NCBI GenBank assembly: GCA_913063225.1
Contig: CAJXYP010000007.1
Span: 1 to 64,000 of the forward strand
From: an uncultured Cellvibrionales bacterium
GTDB lineage: Bacteria > Pseudomonadota > Gammaproteobacteria > Pseudomonadales > GM7GCV1
Length of the DNA stretch: 64,000 nt
Direction of reading: 5' to 3'
Shown: in pieces, positions 8,110-18,546 of the stretch
Layout: each line of letters begins with the position of its first letter
How positions within the stretch are numbered: the stretch's first letter is position 1
Program-made: the position numbers and the translations under genes
Notes under the pieces: generated by a model
Databases searched by the model: none
What the model saw: only the letters and a program-made list of their open reading frames with translations
Told to the model about the DNA's origin: nothing

Positions 8110-9507
8110 CTAACACTCGATAATATTGACCGGCACAGCGACTACATTAATAGCTAAGCCGCCGCGCGATGTTTCTTTATACTTATCCTGCATATCCCTG
8201 CCGGTATCTCGCATGGTTTTAATCACTTGATCCAGAGATACATAATGCTTACCGTCTCCACGTAATGCCATTCGAGCAGCACTAATTGCTTTTACCGCCG
8301 CCATCGCATTGCGCTCTATACAGGGCACTTGCACCAAACCACCTACTGGGTCACAGGTTAGACCAAGATTATGCTCCATAGCTATCTCAGCAGCGTTTTC
8401 TACCTGCATAGGCGTTCCACCAAGAGCTTCAGTTAGCGCGGCGGCGGCCATGGAACATGCCGAGCCAACCTCTCCTTGGCAGCCAACTTCAGCCCCGCTT
8501 ATGGAAGCATTAGTTTTATACAAAATACCGACCGCTCCAGCCGTCAGCAGAAACCTAGGGGCATCGCGCTCGGCGTTGCCGGAACAAAAATGCAGATAAT
8601 ATCTGAGCACCGCCGGAATAATGCCCGCCGCTCCGTTTGTAGGCGCCGTTACCAACCGACCCCCCACTGCATTCTCTTCATTTACCGCAAGCGCATAGAG
8701 GCTAACCCAATCCAATGCATTTAGAGGATCCTCAACAACACTGCCTTTTTGACCACGAAGCTGTCTATATAGCTGCGCAGCACGACGTTTTACTTTAAGA
8801 CCGCCAGGCAGAATGCCCTCGCTCCGATAGCCCTTTTCGATACAACTATCCATTACTCGCCAAAGCTCAAGTAGATCGGCATTTATCTGCTCTTCCGGGC
8901 GCCAGACCTTTTCGTTCTCCATCATTAAGGCGCTAATCGAAAGACCTGATTGGTCGCACTGCTGCAAAAGCTCATCGCCACTGCTAAACGCATATGGCTG
9001 AGGCGTTTTATCTTCAGATATTAGATTTTCGGCTTCAGCATTTTCATCCACAACAAAACCGCCACCGACCGAGTAAAAAACTCTGGCATAAATTTCGCTG
9101 CTTTCATCATATGCAGTGAACCGCATTCCATTTGCGTGAAAGGGAAGGCTCTCTTGACGATGCATTAGCAAATCATTTCGATAGGAAAATTCCAGCTGAT
9201 GCATACCTAGAAGGTTTAGCTTGCCGCTTTCGCGTACTTCAGATATTCGGGCAGCAATAGATTCGACCGCTACAGACTCTGGCGTCTCTCCTTCCAAACC
9301 CAAGATTATGGCCTTTGGCGAACCATGGCCCGCTCCTGTCGCACCGAGAGAACCATAAAGCTCGGCTTTCACGCGGAGGGTTTTTTCTAATAATCGCTCT
9401 TCTTGAAGGGCCTCGGCGAATTGCCGCGCAGCACGCATCGGGCCCACTGTATGGGAGCTTGAAGGTCCAATTCCAACCTTAAATAGGTCAAAGACACTAA
9501 GAGACAT
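8110..9507 (-). CDS. sdaA: L-serine ammonia-lyase (iron-sulfur type)
   Basis: Deaminates L-serine to pyruvate and ammonia in the cytoplasm. The single-chain 465-residue protein carries the N-terminal beta domain with [12 protein letters not shown] and the C-terminal alpha domain. The three cysteines known to hold the 4Fe-4S cluster are visible in [21 protein letters not shown] and [10 protein letters not shown]. Length fits the family (about 455 residues). It heads a minus-strand operon with the kinase-like, hydrolase and SnoaL genes, and lies back to back with the SnoaL-kbl-tdh operon. Glycine made by kbl can become serine, so this enzyme may finish threonine breakdown to pyruvate. Confidence 0.95.
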   Translation of the reverse strand: MSLSVFDLFKVGIGPSSSHTVGPMRAARQFAEALQEERLLEKTLRVKAELYGSLGATGAGHGSPKAIILGLEGETPESVAVESIAARISEVRESGKLNLLGMHQLEFSYRNDLLMHRQESLPFHANGMRFTAYDESSEIYARVFYSVGGGFVVDENAEAENLISEDKTPQPYAFSSGDELLQQCDQSGLSISALMMENEKVWRPEEQINADLLELWRVMDSCIEKGYRSEGILPGGLKVKRRAAQLYRQLRGQKGSVVEDPLNALDWVSLYALAVNEENAVGGRLVTAPTNGAAGIIPAVLRYYLHFCSGNAERDAPRFLLTAGAVGILYKTNASISGAEVGCQGEVGSACSMAAAALTEALGGTPMQVENAAEIAMEHNLGLTCDPVGGLVQVPCIERNAMAAVKAISAARMALRGDGKHYVSLDQVIKTMRDTGRDMQDKYKETSRGGLAINVVAVPVNIIEC

Positions 9508-9742
9508 AAGAAATTTCCAGAAAATATTCCATCATTTTGCATTCGAATTCATTTTAAAGCTACAAAATAGTCGTATAATACCCAGTACTTACAAGACACC
9601 CTAAAAATATATCCATATAAATGGCGCTACATTCCCATATATTTATGACTTCGGATTCATTTCGAAAAGCTCAATCCAGCGACTGGAACAGACTCTTTAC
9701 CAGCGCTAAGATAAACTGATAAAACTAAAGGCCTTAGACACC
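9508..9742. promoter_or_regulatory. divergent intergenic region, sdaA and SnoaL-kbl-tdh operons
   Basis: A 235-base AT-rich gap between two divergent catabolic operons. A TATAAT hexamer lies at 9574-9579 on the plus strand, but the matching -35 position is weak (ATTTTA), so it is only a candidate. No riboswitch-like fold was recognised. Confidence 0.35.
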
Positions 9743-10795
9743 ATGACCAATCACTTTGATAACGCTCCCGCTTCTGACCAAACCGGCAATATGGCCGGAT
9801 TTGACCCAGAGTTCACCAGCATTATCGATTACATATTGCGCATTACCTACCGAATCTGGGAAGGCAAACAGGTAGGCCTGTGCCGCGACTACTATTCTGA
9901 AGACTGCCCGGTATATACCCTTGCTGGCTATTTCGAGGGCGCCGAAACGGTTACTCAGAATACGCTTAAAACGCTTTCCGGCTTTCCCGATAGAACCTTG
10001 CACGCAGACAATATTATCTGGGGTGGCAATGATACGGACGGATACCATACCTCCCACCTTATATGCACCAATATGACCAACTTGGGGCCAAGCGAATTTG
10101 GTGAAGCCACTGGGAACAAAGCTCAGATTCAAGTGATTGCTCATTGCATATGCAAAGACAACCGCGTTATTGAAGAGTGGCTAGTGCGCGACAACTATTC
10201 GCTCGCCGAACAACTCGGCGCAGATCCAAAGGCCTACGCCATAGAGCAAGCCAAAAAACCTCTGGACCCAAATGGTGTTTTTACCACCTGGCTATCCAGC
10301 GAGCACGAGCGCGTTTCAAAGCAAGATCGCAGCAACCTTCCTTACCCAAAAGATGCAAACTCTGAAGTGGAACCATTTATAACGGCAGGCTTGCAGAACA
10401 TTTGGAACGCCCGACTACTGGGCGACTGCAATCTCTTCTACGCAGAAAATGCCCGACTGCACGCGTCTGCTCGCAGCGACTATGAAGGCGCAGCTGATAT
10501 TGCCCAGTTCTATATGGAAATTCTTGGCAGCATTGCCGACGCCAAAGTATCTATAGACTATGTTTGTAGTAATTCCATGATTACCACTGACCAGCACGTA
10601 GCGGTTCGCTGGACACTAGCGGGAACCCATAACGGCGGTTCGCTTTGGGGCACTGCCACTAACACCCCGTTGCTGATACTGGGCGAAAGCCAATACCGTA
10701 TTGTTGATGGAAAAGTAGCCGAAGAATGGTTGGTATTTGATGAGCTGGCCGTGCTAACTCAAGTCGAAAGAGCGCGATTGAAGCAGGATCTATGA
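9743..10795 (+). CDS. two-domain SnoaL-like (NTF2-fold) protein
   Basis: A 350-residue cytoplasmic protein with two SnoaL-like halves (about 25-160 and 205-340). Motifs include [34 protein letters not shown], and [20 protein letters not shown] in the first half, and [17 protein letters not shown] in the second. It is a distant paralogue of the protein at 5703-6734 with the same double-domain architecture. It is the first gene of a unit with kbl (22-base gap) and tdh. Position suggests a role linked to threonine or aminoketone metabolism, but no catalytic activity can be assigned from sequence. Confidence 0.78.
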   Translation: MTNHFDNAPASDQTGNMAGFDPEFTSIIDYILRITYRIWEGKQVGLCRDYYSEDCPVYTLAGYFEGAETVTQNTLKTLSGFPDRTLHADNIIWGGNDTDGYHTSHLICTNMTNLGPSEFGEATGNKAQIQVIAHCICKDNRVIEEWLVRDNYSLAEQLGADPKAYAIEQAKKPLDPNGVFTTWLSSEHERVSKQDRSNLPYPKDANSEVEPFITAGLQNIWNARLLGDCNLFYAENARLHASARSDYEGAADIAQFYMEILGSIADAKVSIDYVCSNSMITTDQHVAVRWTLAGTHNGGSLWGTATNTPLLILGESQYRIVDGKVAEEWLVFDELAVLTQVERARLKQDL

Positions 10796-10817
10796 CCACA
10801 CCGGAGACTCTTCTGCT

Positions 10818-12023
10818 ATGACAAAGTCATTTATAGAGCATATTAACAATACGCTTGAATCAATCAAAAGTGATGGCCTTTATAAACAAGAAAAGGCCAT
10901 TGCCTCACCTCAATCTGCCAATATTAAGGTTGGTAGCGCCGCATCGAATGCCGAGTCAGTTTTAAACCTTTGCGCCAACAATTATCTCGGCTTATCGGAC
11001 AATCCGGAATTAATTGATGCAGCAAAAGCCGCATTAGATAATCGTGGTTACGGCATGGCCAGTGTTCGTTTTATCTGCGGCACACAAGACATTCATAAAC
11101 AACTTGAGCTCGATCTGGCCGACTTTCTAGGAAAGGAAGATTCGATTCTATTCGCCGCATGCTTTGATGCGAACGGTGGAGTTTTTGAGCCGTTGTTAAG
11201 TGCCGACGACGCGATCATCTCAGATTCGTTGAATCACGCTTCTATTATTGACGGCATACGATTGTGCAAAGCACGACGTTATCGGTATGCACACTCTAAT
11301 ATGGAAGAGCTAGAGTCATGCTTGAAAAAAGCGACGGACGAAGGGGCCCGTTTCATTATGATCGCCACCGACGGTGTTTTCTCTATGGATGGCACCTTTG
11401 CAAAACTACCTGAAATCACAGCATTGGCAAAACACTACAACGCCGTAGTCATGGTTGATGATTGCCATGCAACTGGCATTGTAGGTCCGCAAGGGCGGGG
11501 AACTCATGCACATTTTGAGGTGGACGACGATGTGCACATCCTGACAGGCACCCTGGGTAAGGCTCTTGGTGGCGCGATGGGTGGTTACATTGCAGGACCG
11601 AAGCCAATTATTGATTTGCTGCGTCAACGGGCTCGCCCTTACCTTTTCTCCAATTCATTAGCACCAAGCATTGTTGCGGCAAGCTTGACGGCGCTCGAAT
11701 TGGTAAAACATGGAGACGATCTGAGATCGCACCTTTTTGAGAACACCCGATTTTGGCGTGATGGGCTGCAACGACTTGGGTTTGATCTACTTTCAGGAGA
11801 GCATCCAATTGTACCCATCATGTTAGGCGATGCGGTATTGGCTCAGGAGCTAGCTTCAGAGCTTTTTAAAGAAGGCGTATATGTAGCGGGCTTCTTTTTT
11901 CCTGTTGTGCCTAAAGGTATGGCACGTATTCGAACTCAAATGACGGCAGCGCTGACTAGAGAAGATTTAGAACGAGCACTTAAAGCGTTCGAAATTGCTG
12001 GTAAGCGAGTTGGAGCAATCTAA
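10818..12023 (+). CDS. kbl: 2-amino-3-ketobutyrate CoA ligase (glycine C-acetyltransferase)
   Basis: PLP enzyme of the alpha-oxoamine synthase family. It converts 2-amino-3-ketobutyrate and CoA to glycine and acetyl-CoA, the second step of threonine breakdown. The 401-residue length equals the usual 398-400. Seen motifs are [20 protein letters not shown], the substrate-site region [27 protein letters not shown], and the PLP lysine in [15 protein letters not shown]. The stop codon overlaps the tdh start by one base, giving the classic kbl-tdh pair. Confidence 0.97.
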   Translation: MTKSFIEHINNTLESIKSDGLYKQEKAIASPQSANIKVGSAASNAESVLNLCANNYLGLSDNPELIDAAKAALDNRGYGMASVRFICGTQDIHKQLELDLADFLGKEDSILFAACFDANGGVFEPLLSADDAIISDSLNHASIIDGIRLCKARRYRYAHSNMEELESCLKKATDEGARFIMIATDGVFSMDGTFAKLPEITALAKHYNAVVMVDDCHATGIVGPQGRGTHAHFEVDDDVHILTGTLGKALGGAMGGYIAGPKPIIDLLRQRARPYLFSNSLAPSIVAASLTALELVKHGDDLRSHLFENTRFWRDGLQRLGFDLLSGEHPIVPIMLGDAVLAQELASELFKEGVYVAGFFFPVVPKGMARIRTQMTAALTREDLERALKAFEIAGKRVGAI

Positions 12024-13081
12024 TGACGATCAGGGCATTGCCAAACAACATGAAAGCTTTATGCAAAGCAAAACCTGAAATTGGCCTATGGATGGAGAAC
12101 CATCCCGTCCCGGAAATTGGCCCTGAAGATGTGCTTATTAAGATAAATAAGACAGCCATTTGCGGCACGGATATTCATATCTGGAACTGGGACGATTGGG
12201 CGCAAAAAACAATCCCAGTACCCTTGATAACGGGCCATGAATTTGCCGGCGAAATTGCCGCAGTGGGCAACGAAGTTAAAAACTTTTCTATAGGTCAGCG
12301 TGTATCTGGTGAAGGCCACCTTGTTGGCGATAAAAGCAGGGCAAGTAGAGCCGGTCGCTTCCATCATGATTCGGAAACACGCGGCATTGGAGTGAATGTG
12401 CAAGGCGCATTCGCTGAGTATTTACGCATGCCTGCCTTTAATGTTATCCCGCTTCCAGATGAGATTAGCGATGATATTGGCGCCCTACTTGATCCCTTGG
12501 GCAACGCTGTGCATACGGCACTGTCGTTTGACCTAGTCGGCGAAGATGTCCTTATCACTGGAGCTGGACCAATTGGGATCATGGCCGCTGCAATCGCTAG
12601 ACATGTTGGTGCCCGGCAGGTCGTTATCACTGATATTAACCAGGACCGTTTAGACCTCGCTTCAAAAGTAACCGATGTTATTCCCGTTAATGTAGCTGAA
12701 ACCGACCTAATTTCTGTTCAGCAAAACCTAGGCATAAAAGAGGGTTTTGATATCGGCTTGGAGATGAGTGGTGTTGCTAGCGCTTTTGATCAGATGAGTA
12801 AATCATTAGTCATTGGCGGCAAAATAGCTATGCTTGGTATCCCCGCGGGAAAATCTCTAGTGGATTGGAACGATATCGTATTTAAATCCATAACTATCAA
12901 AGGCATATATGGTCGCGAAATGTTCGAGACCTGGTACAAAATGATCGCATTGCTGCAAAATGGTTTGGATGTGAGCAAGATTATTACGCACTCATTCTCT
13001 GCTGATGATTTCGAGGTAGGTTTCGAGACCATGAGGTCTGGACAAAGTGGCAAAGTGATTCTTGATTGGAGCTCAACCTAA
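12023..13081 (+). CDS. tdh: L-threonine 3-dehydrogenase lacking the structural-zinc cysteines
   Basis: Zinc-type medium-chain dehydrogenase that oxidises L-threonine to 2-amino-3-ketobutyrate with NAD+. The 352-residue protein follows E. coli Tdh closely ([20 protein letters not shown], the Rossmann motif [24 protein letters not shown]). Catalytic zinc ligands Cys (ICGTD) and His-Glu (GHEFAG) are present. The lobe that normally carries four structural-zinc cysteines reads [20 protein letters not shown], with no cysteine. Enzyme identity is clear; the lost zinc lobe is unusual and worth checking. It ends the SnoaL-kbl-tdh operon. Confidence 0.95.
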   Translation: MTIRALPNNMKALCKAKPEIGLWMENHPVPEIGPEDVLIKINKTAICGTDIHIWNWDDWAQKTIPVPLITGHEFAGEIAAVGNEVKNFSIGQRVSGEGHLVGDKSRASRAGRFHHDSETRGIGVNVQGAFAEYLRMPAFNVIPLPDEISDDIGALLDPLGNAVHTALSFDLVGEDVLITGAGPIGIMAAAIARHVGARQVVITDINQDRLDLASKVTDVIPVNVAETDLISVQQNLGIKEGFDIGLEMSGVASAFDQMSKSLVIGGKIAMLGIPAGKSLVDWNDIVFKSITIKGIYGREMFETWYKMIALLQNGLDVSKIITHSFSADDFEVGFETMRSGQSGKVILDWSST

Positions 13082-13141
13082 ATCTTGGTCAAACGTTATC
13101 ATGCGACCATAAAGGGTGACAGCGTTTTCACCGCCGTAGGC

Positions 13142-13489
13142 TTAGACGGCCGGTTCGCCACTGGCATCAAACCAGAACTCGACCTCAGAAGTCTCGATCT
13201 CGAACCGCGCCGCATGTGTTTGTCCGGGCTTTAAGTAGTACCACTGGCCTACGCTGTAACGGGCCTCCTCCCCATCGACGATCAATATTAGTTCACCGGC
13301 TGTAATTACCCCACAATTCTCTGTCGGATGGTCGTGCGGCTCAACCTTGGTCCCCGCTGGATAGGATGCGAACAGGACGTCACACCCATTTGCACCCAGC
13401 TTAAACGCATCGAATGGGCCGGTGAACTGCGGTAGTGATGTGATGAGTTGGGGAAAGTGGTCTCTCTTCATTGTGGTTAGATCTACCAT
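13142..13489 (-). CDS. small cupin-domain protein
   Basis: A 115-residue single-domain cupin. Motif 1 shows the metal-type ligands in EPHDHPTENCGVITAGE, followed by the second motif YYLKPGQTHAARFE. It resembles ethanolamine-utilisation/polarity-type small cupins that bind small molecules. An alternative start is Met7 at 13471. It is convergent with tdh and directly downstream of the LysR gene on the same strand (19-base gap). The ligand is unknown. Confidence 0.8.
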   Translation of the reverse strand: MVDLTTMKRDHFPQLITSLPQFTGPFDAFKLGANGCDVLFASYPAGTKVEPHDHPTENCGVITAGELILIVDGEEARYSVGQWYYLKPGQTHAARFEIETSEVEFWFDASGEPAV

Positions 13490-13508
13490 CTAATATTTTG
13501 GATATTGT

Positions 13509-14444
13509 CTAAACCTTATCCACCACGGGTTCGCCCCGCAGCCGGTCTTCTTTTCTGGCAAGCTCCATTGCTTCTTTTATAACTCCGACCACTATACCAA
13601 CAGCCCGCGATGGCATTCCTCTTAGGGAAGAAATTAGACATATAGTTCTGTTGATTGATGGATTTTCTATGCGTCGAGCAGTAACCATTTTTGCGCTCAC
13701 TTGATCCTGAACTTCGTCCCAGGGAGAAATGGTATTAGCCAAACCGGCTTCAGCAATTTTTATGCTGGCGTGTGCGGACTGGAAGTCCGGTAAAAAGTTA
13801 AACCGCACCTTATGCTCAAAGGCATACCTTTCTAAAGTTGTACGCATGGCGTTTGTGCCAGGACTACAAACAATGGGAAGGTCGGACAAGTCTTTTAGAT
13901 CCATTTCTTCAATATCCTTTAAGACCGGATCATAGGCAGAAACAAAATAGAGTTTTTCTTCATAAAGGGGTTCGCATTTTCGATCCATTTTCTCAACCAC
14001 ATCGTAGTTGATCATTAGATCAATCGAGCCACTTTCGTAAAGCTTGCCTAAACTAGTGGTATTGCCCTCCTCGATTTCGAGATCAATGCCGGGAAACTTT
14101 TCAGACAATATCTTAAAAAACGGGGCTGCAAGCGAGTTATTAAGCCCATAAGGAATGCCAAGGCGCACCTTTCCTGTGGGACTGTCTTCGTTTCCCTTCA
14201 TCGATGCCTGCAAGTCATCTATCTGCCGCAGCAAAGAATGTGCAGACTTCAGAAATTGCTGCCCTGCATAGGTCATTTCTACACCACTGCGCCCTTTGTC
14301 CAAAAGTTTCACACCAAGGTTAGTCTCTAGGTTCTTTATGCTCATACTTAGCGCAGGATGGGTTATATTCATACTCTCACTAGCTTTGCGTAAGTTGCCA
14401 GCCTCAGCTGCCGCAACAAAGTGTCTTAACTGTCTAATTTCCAT
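13509..14444 (-). CDS. LysR-family transcriptional regulator
   Basis: A 311-residue LTTR. The N-terminal helix-turn-helix is typical (MEIRQLRHFVAAAEAGNLRK, then HPALSMSIKNLETNLGVKLL), and the effector domain begins at about residue 90 (GKVRLGIPYGLNNSLAAPFF). It lies downstream of two sulfatase genes and upstream of the cupin on the same strand. The strong terminator at 14490-14518 separates it from the sulfatases, so it probably has its own promoter in 14445-14490. Its target and inducer are not evident. Confidence 0.93.
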   Translation of the reverse strand: MEIRQLRHFVAAAEAGNLRKASESMNITHPALSMSIKNLETNLGVKLLDKGRSGVEMTYAGQQFLKSAHSLLRQIDDLQASMKGNEDSPTGKVRLGIPYGLNNSLAAPFFKILSEKFPGIDLEIEEGNTTSLGKLYESGSIDLMINYDVVEKMDRKCEPLYEEKLYFVSAYDPVLKDIEEMDLKDLSDLPIVCSPGTNAMRTTLERYAFEHKVRFNFLPDFQSAHASIKIAEAGLANTISPWDEVQDQVSAKMVTARRIENPSINRTICLISSLRGMPSRAVGIVVGVIKEAMELARKEDRLRGEPVVDKV

Positions 14445-14489
14445 AATCTATCTAAGTGGCCCTTCCAAGAAATTTAGTAACGATTATTG

Positions 14490-14518
14490 TAAAAAAAAAC
14501 GGACCAACAAATGGCCCG
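14490..14518 (-). terminator. Rho-independent terminator after sulfatase gene
   Basis: On the minus strand a six-pair hairpin (CGGGCC/GGTCCG, one G-U pair, seven-base loop) is followed by nine T residues. It lies 27 bases past the sulfatase stop codon. Confidence 0.8.
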
Positions 14519-14545
14519 ATTAGATTTTGATAGGTAGAAAAAATA

Positions 14546-16267
14546 TTATTCGCGAACCGGTAATACGATACCGTTATCTGCCACGTATTGATCCCAAGCT
14601 ATTAGAAGATCAGCCACAATTTCGGGTTCCGATGCGGAAAGATCATTCATTTCACCTGGATCAACCGAGATGTCGTACAACCCCCAATGATCAGCGCGTT
14701 CTGGCGTTCCTTGAAGCCACTCAGCTGGCGTTGAGGTTAACCAAAGTAATTTCCAATCTCCTTTGCGGATTGCTCTGTGTCCAAAAATTTCCCAGCCAAA
14801 GGTGAAATCATCCGGACGTACCTGAGTATCATCGCCAAGTAGGAATGGCAAAAGGGAATAACCTTGCAGCTCTTGCAGAGGCGTGCCGTTGCTTCCCGTG
14901 GTGAGATCAGTGGCACCAGCCAATTCTAAAAAGGTTGGCGCAAAATCAACAACGGAAATAAACTCATCGCTCATCTGACCCGTTTTGGTTAACTCCGGGT
15001 AGTGAATAAAAGCCGGGCCATGAGTTCCGCCCTCAGAACTATAAGATTTGTGATATCGCCCGACACCTACTCCTGCCTGAGCCCACCTCTCGCCGTAGTA
15101 AATATAAGAGTGCATGCGACCCATATTTTCTAAGCTGTTATCCCAACCGGTTCCACCAAAATCGCGTTGTGAACCTTCGGCACCATTATCGGAAATAAAC
15201 ACGATTAGGGTATTTTCGTATTCGCCTGTCGCCTTGAGGTGATCTATAAGGCGACCAACATTTTGATCGACGCCATCAACCATGGCTGAGTAGAGTTCCA
15301 TTTCTCGAGAGGCTACCGCTTTTTCTTCTTCAGACAGTTCATCCCAAGCAGGCACCACTTCATAGCGCGGATACATCTCTGCTTCTTGAGGAATAACGCC
15401 TAGTTCTTTACCGGCGGCAATTCGTTGCTCGCGCAGAACTTCGTAACCTTCGTCGTAGCGGCCTTCATACTTATCAATGTAGTCTTCTGGAGCCTGCAGA
15501 GGCCAATGAGGTGCGGTGTAACCTAAAAATGCAAACCAAGGTTTGTCATTTACCGCGTCGGCGTCAATGGCGTCAATAAGATAATCCGTATAGAAATCCG
15601 TTGAGAAAAAATCCTCTGGCAGGTTCTCAATAAGATTCCCGTCTTCGTAATAGGCGCCAAAGTTGTCTGGAGCAGTTCGCGCCGCATCGGAAAAGTGACT
15701 GGCGAAGCCTTCCATGAGTGCAAAAGAACGATCAAAACCGCGAGCATCTGGCGTTAAATCTGGCTCTGAGCCCAAATGCCATTTGCCAATATAGTAAGTG
15801 TCGTAGCCACTTTGACTAAGAAGATCTGGAAAGGCCACAACGTCGCGACTCAGGTGAGACTCGTACCCAGGCACATCTATCTGATTAGGGGTTTGGTGCA
15901 TTGCACCGCCCGCATTTCTATTGTCAGTTCCAGAAAGAATGGACGCTCTTGTTGGCGCGCAAACCGCTTGGTTATGGAAGTCAGTGAGGATTAGGCCCTC
16001 TCTGGCTAGCTGATCCAGAATTGGCGTTTCAATTTCACCACCGTAAACACCCAGATCCGTGTAGCCGAGATCGTCTGCAACAATCAACAATATATTGGGT
16101 CGAGATGCCGCTGCGACTGCAGCCATTTCAACTTCAGTTTGCATACCATCGACATGATCATCGGCAGAACTGTCGTTATGAGAGTCCATTTCAGAGCCGC
16201 TATCACAAGCAACAAGAAAGAACGCAAAAGCACAAATCAGTGCCAAAGCAAATTGATTTTTAACCAT
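14546..16267 (-). CDS. sulfatase lipoprotein
   Basis: Formylglycine-type sulfatase, 573 residues, exported as a lipoprotein: the signal ends in FFLVAC, then an acidic, Ser-rich linker. The alkaline-phosphatase-fold sulfatase core follows: metal Asp pair in IVADDLGYTDLGVYGGE, the formylglycine motif C-A-P-T-R in AVCAPTRASILSG, GKWHLG, and the second metal site in FISDNGAEG. It should hydrolyse sulfate esters at the cell surface or periplasm; the substrate is unknown. It needs a formylglycine-generating or anaerobic sulfatase-maturing enzyme, not seen here. The neighbour at 16445-18127 is a close paralogue with collinear blocks, pointing to tandem duplication. Confidence 0.95.
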   Translation of the reverse strand: MVKNQFALALICAFAFFLVACDSGSEMDSHNDSSADDHVDGMQTEVEMAAVAAASRPNILLIVADDLGYTDLGVYGGEIETPILDQLAREGLILTDFHNQAVCAPTRASILSGTDNRNAGGAMHQTPNQIDVPGYESHLSRDVVAFPDLLSQSGYDTYYIGKWHLGSEPDLTPDARGFDRSFALMEGFASHFSDAARTAPDNFGAYYEDGNLIENLPEDFFSTDFYTDYLIDAIDADAVNDKPWFAFLGYTAPHWPLQAPEDYIDKYEGRYDEGYEVLREQRIAAGKELGVIPQEAEMYPRYEVVPAWDELSEEEKAVASREMELYSAMVDGVDQNVGRLIDHLKATGEYENTLIVFISDNGAEGSQRDFGGTGWDNSLENMGRMHSYIYYGERWAQAGVGVGRYHKSYSSEGGTHGPAFIHYPELTKTGQMSDEFISVVDFAPTFLELAGATDLTTGSNGTPLQELQGYSLLPFLLGDDTQVRPDDFTFGWEIFGHRAIRKGDWKLLWLTSTPAEWLQGTPERADHWGLYDISVDPGEMNDLSASEPEIVADLLIAWDQYVADNGIVLPVRE

Positions 16268-16444
16268 TATTTGTTCCCAAGAATTTAAAACTATTTACAC
16301 ACAGTACTTATGCATAATTTCGATATTTTTAACCCGATGCACAGTCTACCGAACATCCCCCAATGTCCCTAGAAAATTAATTAAAAATTAAGCGACTGCA
16401 GTACCTAGACGACCTCGCTTGCATAAACTCAATTGAAAGAACTT

Positions 16445-18127
16445 CTAATCAAGCACCGGCACTATTAAACCATTGGCCGAACTGTATTCAGCCCAAGCTT
16501 CCTGTAGTTCAGCAACCTTGGCTGGAAACTCCGCCGAAAGATCATTGGTTTCGCCGGGATCAATTCGCATATCAAATAGCTCCCACTGATCTGCGCGTTC
16601 GGCCAAAGGCTGGCGCGCTTCAGAAGGCGTTGACGTTAACCGCAAAAGCTTCCAATCCCCTTTGCGGATGGCCAAATGGCCAAAGACTTCCCAACCAAAC
16701 ACAAAGTCATCCGGTCGAACCGAGTCGGCATCGCCCAAAGCTAGTGGCAGCAATGACTTGCCTATATGCGGCTGTATTGGTCGGCCGTTGTATCCAAATT
16801 CTGGATGCTCTGCACCAGCGAGCTCCAAGAATGTCGGCGCCAAATCAACCACTGAGGTAAAGGCATTGCTAATCTCGCCTTTTTTACTAACCTCTGGATA
16901 GTGAATAAAGGCAGGACCGCGTGTGCCACCATCAGAACTCAGGGACTTAAAGTACCTCATAACTCCAACGCCGGCAGCGGCCCATTCAGGGCCATAGGAA
17001 ATATAGGAGTTAACACGCCCCATATTATCCAAACTGTTATCCCAGCCATTGCCGCCGCGATTCAGCCCTTCTGCCCCGTTGTCCGAAATAAACACAATAA
17101 AGGTATTCTCGTATTGGCCCGTTGCTTTCAAGTGATCGATAAGCCGCCCAACATTCTGATCGAGAACATCAACCATGGCCGCGTAAATTTCCATTTCTTT
17201 TGAGGAGATGGCTTTCTCTTCATCCGATAACGAATCCCAGGCTGCTACTACTTCCAAACGCGGGTACATCGCCGCCTCTTCAGGGATTACACCCAGTTCT
17301 TTGCCGCTGGCAATACGGTTGTCTCGCAGTATTTCATAACCTTCATCGTAAAAGCCCTTGTACTTAGCAACTTCCGCATCCGGCGCTTGCAGTGGCCAGT
17401 GGGGCGCTGTGTAGCCCAAGAAAGCAAACCAAGGATCGCCACTAGCACTGTCCTTATCAATAGCATCGATTATGTAATCGGTATAGAAATCTGTTGAATA
17501 AAAATCCGTTGGCAAGCTCTCTACCAAATTACCGTCTTCAAAATATTCGGCAATAACGTTAGGGCTAGCACGAGTAGCGTCAGAGTAGTGACTAGCAAAC
17601 CCCTCCATAAGCGCAAAAGAACGATCGAATCCTCGTGCATTTGGTATTTGATGAAACTCATTGCCCAAATGCCATTTTCCGGCCCAATAGGTGTTGTACC
17701 CCGACTGCTTCAATAGCGCCGGGAACGCGACTACATCTTCGTTTAGATAGGACTCATAACCCGCAACATCTCTTTGGTTGGGGGCCTGATGCATAGCGCC
17801 GCCAGCGTTATGATTATCTGTACCAGAAAGAATCGCCGCTCTCGTAGGCGCGCAAACCGCCTGATTGTGAAAATCCGTCAGAATCAGACCGTCATTGGCT
17901 AGCTGATCAAGGTTAGGCGTATTGATTTCGCTGCCGTAAACACCCAGATCGGTATAACCCAGGTCGTCAGCGACAATTAGTAGGATATTGGGCCGTTTCA
18001 AATTCGCTTGAGTAAAACCCGCTACCGGAGCAGCAACGCTTTCTGATTCATCCAGCGTTCCGCCGCCGCAAGCCACTAAAGTTCCCAGGATACTTAACAA
18101 CGCCAACTTAAATTTTTGATTTTTCAC
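16445..18127 (-). CDS. sulfatase lipoprotein (tandem paralogue)
   Basis: Second sulfatase, 560 residues. The signal peptide ends with the lipobox LGTLVAC followed by GGG. Motifs match the neighbour almost block for block: IVADDLGYTDLGVYG, formylglycine motif in AVCAPTRAAILSG, WHLGNEFHQIPNARGFDRSF, and FISDNGAEGLNRGG. It is upstream of, and co-directional with, the 14546-16267 gene (177-base gap), so the two are likely co-expressed but not tightly coupled. Differences are concentrated in the linker and in loops around the predicted substrate pocket, which suggests related but non-identical sulfated substrates. Confidence 0.95.
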   Translation of the reverse strand: MKNQKFKLALLSILGTLVACGGGTLDESESVAAPVAGFTQANLKRPNILLIVADDLGYTDLGVYGSEINTPNLDQLANDGLILTDFHNQAVCAPTRAAILSGTDNHNAGGAMHQAPNQRDVAGYESYLNEDVVAFPALLKQSGYNTYWAGKWHLGNEFHQIPNARGFDRSFALMEGFASHYSDATRASPNVIAEYFEDGNLVESLPTDFYSTDFYTDYIIDAIDKDSASGDPWFAFLGYTAPHWPLQAPDAEVAKYKGFYDEGYEILRDNRIASGKELGVIPEEAAMYPRLEVVAAWDSLSDEEKAISSKEMEIYAAMVDVLDQNVGRLIDHLKATGQYENTFIVFISDNGAEGLNRGGNGWDNSLDNMGRVNSYISYGPEWAAAGVGVMRYFKSLSSDGGTRGPAFIHYPEVSKKGEISNAFTSVVDLAPTFLELAGAEHPEFGYNGRPIQPHIGKSLLPLALGDADSVRPDDFVFGWEVFGHLAIRKGDWKLLRLTSTPSEARQPLAERADQWELFDMRIDPGETNDLSAEFPAKVAELQEAWAEYSSANGLIVPVLD

Positions 18128-18546
18128 TTAGCCTCCAATTTTTCACCAATAAATTTTTTGTTTTATTTCGCCAATTTCTCTATGTGGCTCATACCAAAAT
18201 AGTACCTTAATACCCAATCTAACAAAGAATACGCTCAAAACTCACTTGGAAGATAGGCTGCGACAAAAGAGGGTCAGCAAACTCAAACTCATTCAAAACA
18301 AAAAAGGCGCACCTAAGTGCGCCATAAATGGTGGATGGGTTTATTATTCGCCACCCGAAAGTCATATTTCACTTCAATACCATGCGCGAAATCAAATAGG
18401 TATAACCTGAACTTCAAATACAAAGCTTTTTACTAACTACGCTAATTATCGAAACTTTTGTAAGGAAATCAATTACTCCGGCAGAGTGCCCAAGTGAAAA
18501 GAGGCGAAAAACTGATTGGGCCGAAAGGAGCCAAATATATGCCACT
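18128..18546. other. intergenic region upstream of the sulfatases
   Basis: A 419-base stretch with no convincing gene. It should contain the sulfatase promoter near 18130-18230 and holds the terminator at 18301-18324. A short minus-strand frame ending just before that hairpin (reading DFAHGIEVKYDFRVANN) looks like the end of an outer-membrane beta-strand but is too short to call. Confidence 0.4.
18301..18324 (-). terminator. Rho-independent terminator
   Basis: Perfect seven-pair stem GGCGCAC/GTGCGCC with a four-base loop, followed on the minus strand by six T residues. It would stop transcripts coming from the LysE-type gene upstream at 18547-19193. Confidence 0.8.

Noticed and set aside
9508-9742. 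Glycine riboswitch upstream of sdaA or the kbl operon
   Set aside because: No conserved glycine-aptamer core was seen; the region is AT-rich and poorly structured.
18325-18425. Short minus-strand frame reading DFAHGIEVKYDFRVANN before a terminator
   Set aside because: Too short, without start or family; it may be chance or the tail of a lost outer-membrane gene.
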